From Cognaticolwellia sediminilitoris (GTDB lineage: Bacteria; Pseudomonadota; Gammaproteobacteria; Enterobacterales; Alteromonadaceae): a stretch of 64,000 bases of DNA. The notes under the pieces were generated by a model, which ran no database searches, had not been told where the DNA came from, and was given only the letters and a program-made list of their open reading frames with translations. Shown piece after piece: positions 59,289 to 64,000 of the stretch (the first letter of the stretch is position 1; each line of letters opens with the position of its first letter). The stretch covers positions 404,867 through 468,866 of the forward strand of contig NBOG01000001.1 in assembly GCA_002104535.1 (NCBI GenBank), written 5' to 3'. The translations under genes and the position numbers were made by a program.

Positions 59289-59605
59289 ACCTGACCGTTC
59301 ATCGACGTACACGAATGTACTAATGCCTAGAAAGGCAGTTCTTACATGAATGTCGGTACTTAGGTTATGTCTGGAACTAATAATCTGACCGTTCATCCTG
59401 AACATTGTCACTCTTTCACATGACATAGATGGATTTACTAATGTCGTGAAGCCACGGATGGCTAGGAACGACCCTGTGATCGTGACATTGCCGACATGGA
59501 TGTCGGTACTTAGGTTATGTCTGGAACTAATAACCTGACCGTTCATCCTGAACATCGTCACTCTTTCACATCCCTGTGATCGTGACATACCGTTCATCCT
59601 GAACA
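59289..59605. repeat. Structured 3'-UTR repeat block, copy B
   Basis: The block fills the space between the dolP stop and its terminator. A 71-bp segment recurs 150 bp later with few changes (59351-59421 and 59501-59571), and CCCTGTGATCGTGACAT also occurs twice (59473 and 59573). Hairpins match those of copy A at 13189-13420 but with exchanged base pairs. CCGACAT/ATGTCGG stands in place of CCTACAT/ATGTAGG, and GTACA/TGTAC in place of GTGCA/TGCAC. The minus strand is open for 137 codons, but this is a consequence of the repeat and not a protein. Confidence 0.82.
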
Positions 59606-59637
59606 TAAAAAAGCAAACCTGATGGTTTGCTTTTTAC
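59606..59637 (+). terminator. Terminator after dolP repeat block
   Basis: AAGCAAACC (59611-59619) pairs with GGTTTGCTT (59624-59632) around TGAT, with A-run and T-run on the two sides. It can stop dolP and the convergent 137-residue gene. Confidence 0.9.
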
Positions 59638-59662
59638 TTTATCTCACATTTTTACAGCAATT

Positions 59663-60076
59663 CTAATTAAGGTTACTTATTACCTGCTCGCTATTGGGTA
59701 ATACCTCATGTTGCAGCCATTGCACTGCTTGCTCCCATTCGAGCTCTAAGCCAGAAAACATACGAATATTCCAATTATCATTTGCTCTAATTACATTTAT
59801 TTTGTTTATCAATCGTTTACTTTCTTCTGAATAATAAACATATGCAATAGCTTTTAAACCCGTATATGAGCCTATGGTTAATTGCGCTTCATAACTATAA
59901 GTATATTCGTTGATTAAATTGATCAACATGCCAAAGTCATTACTAAGGTGAGCTTTTAAAAAAGCATCACACTCTTCAACCATTTCAAGTGACAGTTCGA
60001 TACCTTCATCTATGGTGACTTCAACAACATTTTCCGTAAGCAATGTAAAGTAACCAAAGCTTAGCCGATGTTTCAT
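59663..60076 (-). CDS. Unknown cytoplasmic protein, possibly STAS/SpoIIAA-like
   Basis: This 137-residue protein has alternating strands and helices: FGYFTLLTENVVEVTIDEG, SLEMVEECDAFLKAHL, FGMLINLINEYTYSYE and LKAIAYVYYSEESKRL. The pattern recalls STAS/SpoIIAA-like small proteins, but I cannot confirm membership. It has no signal peptide or membrane helix. An AGAGGA ribosome site precedes the ATG, so translation is likely. It stands alone between dolP and mrcB. Confidence 0.65.
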   Translation of the reverse strand: MKHRLSFGYFTLLTENVVEVTIDEGIELSLEMVEECDAFLKAHLSNDFGMLINLINEYTYSYEAQLTIGSYTGLKAIAYVYYSEESKRLINKINVIRANDNWNIRMFSGLELEWEQAVQWLQHEVLPNSEQVISNLN

Positions 60077-60307
60077 TTCGATCCTCTGATACTGATAAAT
60101 TAATCGCTAAGAATTGATACATTTTATGCTGTAGCACATATCCATATGTAATTGTAAACCAAGTAAAAACAGTGCTATTAACCTAGAATAATCAACGGCC
60201 TTGTTTTATTCGCTACTCAATAACCATAGTGGCTTAAAAGCAGTTATTCAAACGATAATCAGTGAAAATAATTGACTCGAAGCTTAGCAATTGAATTCAC
60301 TATAAAA

Positions 60308-62671
60308 CTAATTACCAAATAATTTTTCCAGCCATGACTTCTTCTTCACTTTACTTGGGCTTTGTTCACATTCTGTTTCATAAATCATTCCGGTAGTCAC
60401 TGCCGGCAATACTTGTGACTGCTGACATTTTTCAACCACTGGCCGACCATTGTTATTATCAAAATTGACTAATTCAATACTTTCAGGAACTTGGCTCTGG
60501 CGGCTAACAGTCCCAACTTTATTCATGAAATCTGCATAGAGCACTAAAGCACCACTGCTGCCGGTTAATTGAGTTGGCTTATTATCGTCCCGACCAAGCC
60601 ATGTGGTTACCAACAATTCATTGTCATAACCAATAAACCAACTGTCTCTTTGATCATTAGTGGTACCTGTTTTACCTGCCACACTTTTACCACTTAAGCG
60701 CCAAGTTAAAGACTTTGCAGTGCCAGAAGTTGTCACTCTATTTAAGGCATAGTCGAGTAAATAAGCGGCTTGGCTTGAAATAATTTGTTGATTTAAGGCT
60801 TGAAATTGCCATAGCGTTTCACCACGGGCACTTACAACTCGCTCTATTGCATGAGATTTCTCAGCAACCCCCTGATTTGCAATAGCAATGTAAAGTTGAT
60901 TAATTTCCATCGGCGACATGTTCAATGACCCCAATAACATTGATGGCCGCGTAACAATATCTTCTTGATAACCCAACAAATGAATAGCTTGGGCTATATT
61001 ATCAAGACCCAACTGCATACCTAAATTCACCGTAGGTATATTCAAACTCGACGCCAGCGCATCAACTAAGTGTACTTGGCCTCTATATTTACCGTCATAA
61101 TTTTTCGGTTGCCAAGCCTGACTATCACCACTTGTTAATGTAATGGCTTTATCTTCGATTAAGGTGGCTAAATTATAGCGCTGATAACGCTCCAAAGCTG
61201 CCAAATAAACGGCTGGCTTAATTAGTGAACCAATCGGCCGTTTGGCATGTAAAGCACGATTAAAACCGGCATAACCGGCTTCTTTTCCACCCACTAAAGC
61301 GCGTACAACTCCGGACTTAATATCCGACACTACCATGGCAACTTCTAGCGCTGAGCCTGATTGTTTTTCTAGACTCGGTAATTTTTCGTCGATACTCGCC
61401 TGCAAAGCAAATTGCTGATTAATTGAAAAACCTGTAAATACTCGAACACCCGATTGTTGCTGATATTCTGATAAATGCCGAGAAAGTTCAGCCTTGACTA
61501 GTTGTAAATAAGCCGGAAATTTCTGCTGTTTTAAACGACGTTTTTTTCGAATAGATAATGGCGACTCCACCGCCTGTTCAAACTCATGTCGGGAAATGAT
61601 TTCATTCTGATACATTAGCCTTAACACTAAGTCTCTTCGCTTGATGGTTCGTTCAGGAAAGCGCCAAGGGTCATAATAACTTGGGCCTTTAACTTGACCT
61701 ACCATCATCGCTATTTGCTCAGCATTAAGCGATTGAATTGACTTACCAAAGTAAAAGTCAGCGGCAAGGCCGAAGCCATAAATACCATTCGCATAATGCT
61801 GACCTAAATAAACCTCGTTGATATAGGCTTCAAGTAATTGATCTTTGCTATAACGGTACTCTAAAATCAGCGCCATAATGGCTTCGTTAGCTTTACGCCA
61901 CAACGTTTTGTCGCGGGTTAAAAACATATTTTTAACCAATTGTTGCGTTAACGTACTGCCACCTTGCACGGTTCTGCCAGCCTTTAGGTTTTGGTACATC
62001 GCTCGTATAATGCCTAACGGCGAAATGCCGTAATGAAAATAAAAATCTCTGTCTTCAATTAATAATAAAGTATCGAGTAGTTTGGTTGGTACGGTTTGTA
62101 AAGCCACCAAAACTCGGTCTTCTTTGCTCTCAGGTAAAATTCTATCTAGCAATAATGGCTCTAAACGTACTTGTGTTACGCGCTCTTCATTGAGGTAAAT
62201 ATCAGTAACTTTATTAATGCGAATATCGAGAGTAATTTGCTTTGCGGGCTCAATACCGCCACCAAAATCGAAAGCACGGCGATAAATAAAGGCGCGACTT
62301 TTAGTTATGGAAAACTCACCTGGACGCTCTACCGCTGAGACTTTTTTATAACGATTTGCTAGTAAAGACTTTTCTAGGTTGGTAAGTATCAACTCACCAC
62401 CTAGCGAGTATTCTTCAATAGCACCGTAAACTTGAACCGGTACTTGCCAGCGTTGGCCTTCAAACTTATCACGTACTTTACTATCGAGATAAATGCTGTA
62501 AATAAAGAGCATAAATATCGCTATAACGCTGATTTTCACCGTAAACCAAAAAGACCAACGTAAAATACGTTTAACGCGACTACTCCCCATCTCCTCAGTA
62601 TTACTTGAGGTATTGGCTTTGTTATTTTTACTTTTTTTTGTCGCTGATTCGGCAGTTTTTTTGGCTGTCAT
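60308..62671 (-). CDS. mrcB: Bifunctional penicillin-binding protein 1b
   Basis: PBP1b polymerises and cross-links peptidoglycan. The 787-residue protein has a basic cytoplasmic tail, one membrane anchor at about residues 40-62, a UB2H-type region and a glycosyltransferase domain. That domain has IEDRDFYFHYGIS and GGSTLTQQLVKNMF. The transpeptidase domain carries SxxK in PIGSLIKPAVYL, SxN in SSLNIPTVN and KTG in AGKTGTTNDQRDSW. Class A PBPs with UB2H usually need LpoB, which was not seen here; LpoA, encoded in this window, serves PBP1a in E. coli. Confidence 0.95.
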   Translation of the reverse strand: MTAKKTAESATKKSKNNKANTSSNTEEMGSSRVKRILRWSFWFTVKISVIAIFMLFIYSIYLDSKVRDKFEGQRWQVPVQVYGAIEEYSLGGELILTNLEKSLLANRYKKVSAVERPGEFSITKSRAFIYRRAFDFGGGIEPAKQITLDIRINKVTDIYLNEERVTQVRLEPLLLDRILPESKEDRVLVALQTVPTKLLDTLLLIEDRDFYFHYGISPLGIIRAMYQNLKAGRTVQGGSTLTQQLVKNMFLTRDKTLWRKANEAIMALILEYRYSKDQLLEAYINEVYLGQHYANGIYGFGLAADFYFGKSIQSLNAEQIAMMVGQVKGPSYYDPWRFPERTIKRRDLVLRLMYQNEIISRHEFEQAVESPLSIRKKRRLKQQKFPAYLQLVKAELSRHLSEYQQQSGVRVFTGFSINQQFALQASIDEKLPSLEKQSGSALEVAMVVSDIKSGVVRALVGGKEAGYAGFNRALHAKRPIGSLIKPAVYLAALERYQRYNLATLIEDKAITLTSGDSQAWQPKNYDGKYRGQVHLVDALASSLNIPTVNLGMQLGLDNIAQAIHLLGYQEDIVTRPSMLLGSLNMSPMEINQLYIAIANQGVAEKSHAIERVVSARGETLWQFQALNQQIISSQAAYLLDYALNRVTTSGTAKSLTWRLSGKSVAGKTGTTNDQRDSWFIGYDNELLVTTWLGRDDNKPTQLTGSSGALVLYADFMNKVGTVSRQSQVPESIELVNFDNNNGRPVVEKCQQSQVLPAVTTGMIYETECEQSPSKVKKKSWLEKLFGN

Positions 62672-62832
62672 GCTGTATTTAAGTGTCTCTAGAATAAGAT
62701 ATTTAAGCGCTATAATAAGCTAGCAAAGACTATATCCCAAATGATAATTGTTAATAACAACAGTTAGGTCGTAACTGACAAACATTACCGATATAATTCT
62801 GACTTTACACGGTCAATTTCTAAAGGTTAACT

Positions 62833-63750
62833 ATGTCTGCATTTAACATGCTGGTGGTACTTGGTTCAACAGCATCGGGAAAAACTAAACTAGCGGTAGA
62901 GCTTGCTAGAATGCTCAATGGTGAAATTATTTCAGCCGATTCACGACAAGTTTACCGCGGTTTAGATATTGGCAGTGGTAAAGATCTTGACGAATACCAA
63001 GAAATTCCACATCACTTAATTGACATTGTTGACCCAGGTTATGAGTACAATATTTTTGATTTTCAGAAAGATGTAATCAACGCTTACGACAAGATTTGCC
63101 AAAAACAAAAATTGGCAATTATGGCGGGTGGCTCTGCGCTTTATGTAGACTCTATTTTAAAAGGATATAGATTAATTGAAGTGCCTGAGAATATTGAACT
63201 AAGAACCTCTTTAGCAAAGCTTTCTCATGAAGATTTAGTGGCTAAGTTACACCAATTAAAACCAAATTTACACAATACTACCGATCTTATTGAGCGCGAC
63301 CGCCTAGTACGCGCCATCGAAATTGCCCAGGGCGAACTCAATGCTAAAGATAATATTAATGATTTCCCTGAATTAAAACCTCTTATATTTGCTATAAAAT
63401 GGCCAAGAGAGGTTATTCGAGAACGTATTACACAACGCTTAAAAGAAAGAATGACACAAGGCCTAATTGAAGAAGTTGCCCAGCTACATAAACAGGGTGT
63501 TAGTTGGGAGACATTATATTTTTATGGCTTGGAATACCGTTTTATTGCCCAACATTTGCAAGGGCAATTAAGCAAAAATGACTGTTTTCAAAAACTAAAT
63601 TCAGCTATCCATCAATTTTCAAAAAAACAAGACACGTGGTTAAGGCGATTGGAGCGAAATGGCACAAAAATTCATTGGTTAGACGGTGATAAAGCGCCCT
63701 TAAATCAAGCAATGGCAATCATCGCACAATTGAATAAATCAGCGATTTAA
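62833..63750 (+). CDS. miaA: tRNA dimethylallyltransferase (MiaA), atypical form
   Basis: MiaA transfers a dimethylallyl group to A37 of tRNAs that read UNN codons. The 305-residue protein has the P-loop GSTASGKT, the substrate motif ISADSRQVYRGLDIG and RDRLVRAIEIAQGE. It differs from the usual gammaproteobacterial enzyme: GSGKDLDEYQEIPHHLIDI follows the DSRQVY motif, a form I associate with Bacteroidetes-type MiaA. The mutL-miaA-hfq context is absent and the gene stands alone. It could be a second or a horizontally acquired copy. Catalytic residues of the family appear intact. Confidence 0.82.
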   Translation: MSAFNMLVVLGSTASGKTKLAVELARMLNGEIISADSRQVYRGLDIGSGKDLDEYQEIPHHLIDIVDPGYEYNIFDFQKDVINAYDKICQKQKLAIMAGGSALYVDSILKGYRLIEVPENIELRTSLAKLSHEDLVAKLHQLKPNLHNTTDLIERDRLVRAIEIAQGELNAKDNINDFPELKPLIFAIKWPREVIRERITQRLKERMTQGLIEEVAQLHKQGVSWETLYFYGLEYRFIAQHLQGQLSKNDCFQKLNSAIHQFSKKQDTWLRRLERNGTKIHWLDGDKAPLNQAMAIIAQLNKSAI

Positions 63751-63787
63751 TTTTAAAAGTTTACTACTCGCTAAAGCCTAGCCTAGC

Positions 63788-64000
63788 CTAGCCGCAGCAT
63801 TTCTTATATTTTTTGCCACTGCCACATGAACATGGATCATTACGATTTGGCGTTTTATCAAATGTAGTAGTGATTGGCTTGTTCAATATTGTTGTCAACT
63901 CGTTGATGTTTTCATCAGCGCTACTATCAACAGTGATTTCAGCAAACAATGCGTTTTCAGCAACTAATGCTGCAACTTCTAGTTTCTTTGCTTCGCTGCT
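63788..64000 (-). CDS. SEC-C metal-binding motif protein, 3' part
   Basis: The last 70 codons of a gene that continues beyond the window. The protein ends in [20 protein letters not shown], the zinc-binding SEC-C motif also found at the end of SecA. The preceding segment ([20 protein letters not shown]) resembles the small PBPRA1643-type SEC-C proteins of marine gammaproteobacteria. The function is unknown. The start is outside the window. A short tandem CCTAG repeat lies next to its stop. Confidence 0.8.
   Translation of the reverse strand, partial: SSEAKKLEVAALVAENALFAEITVDSSADENINELTTILNKPITTTFDKTPNRNDPCSCGSGKKYKKCCG

Noticed and set aside
59193-59606. 137-codon ORF on the minus strand over the dolP end
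   Set aside because: It consists mainly of the repeat block read backwards and shows the internal duplication of the DNA, not a protein fold.

Overview
The window reads as chromosomal DNA of an AT-rich marine gammaproteobacterium of the Alteromonadales, most likely the Colwellia/Thalassotalea group. The basis is the operon orders lptD-surA-pdxA-rsmA-apaG-apaH and lpoA-yraN-diaA-dolP, a type-A RNase P RNA, a full cyanophycin gene set and PutA. No complete insertion sequence, prophage, CRISPR array or tRNA gene was seen. The species call is inference from gene content and protein style, not from a database search.

Layout. 1-5754: envelope/housekeeping operon (lptD 3' end, surA, pdxA, rsmA, apaG, apaH), then a chemoreceptor. 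8.0-12 kb: folA, obgE, a MITE-like element, rpmA-rplU with a clear sigma-70 promoter, and ispB. 12-21 kb: galM, argR, a malonyltransferase-like gene overlapping a fused 2-oxoacid dehydrogenase E1, glutaryl-CoA dehydrogenase with a divergent LysR regulator, a sugar-kinase-like phosphotransferase and a small membrane protein. 21.8-24.3 kb: btuB behind a leader of about 600 nt that appears to carry two cobalamin aptamers in series. 24.5-31 kb: a short ORF coupled to a 1405-residue hybrid kinase, a membrane-anchored XRE regulator and an RluA-type pseudouridine synthase. 31-39 kb: an NtrY/NtrC-like two-component pair with a MacAB-like exporter and a candidate sigma-54 promoter. 39-42 kb: a porin, an unknown small protein and a diguanylate cyclase. 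42-49 kb: cyanophycin synthesis (cphA and a second Mur-ligase-type synthetase) and breakdown (cphB, iadA), followed by divergent putA. 53.6-64 kb: a second XRE regulator boxed by inverted repeats, rnpB, rsmI, lpoA-yraN-diaA-dolP, an unknown protein, PBP1b, an atypical miaA and the end of a SEC-C motif gene.

How the genes work together. The cyanophycin genes form a store-and-recover pathway: CphA polymerises aspartate and arginine, CphB releases beta-Asp-Arg dipeptides and IadA splits them. A strong terminator separates the breakdown pair from the synthesis pair. The two-component pair probably controls the adjacent exporter through sigma-54. LpoA, PBP1b, SurA and LptD all serve cell envelope assembly.

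The most unusual signals are non-coding. They are the tandem cobalamin aptamers upstream of btuB; a repeat family found between a stop codon and a terminator at two loci (after galM and after dolP), whose hairpins differ by paired, structure-preserving substitutions; and a 26-bp inverted repeat enclosing the second XRE gene and its promoter region.
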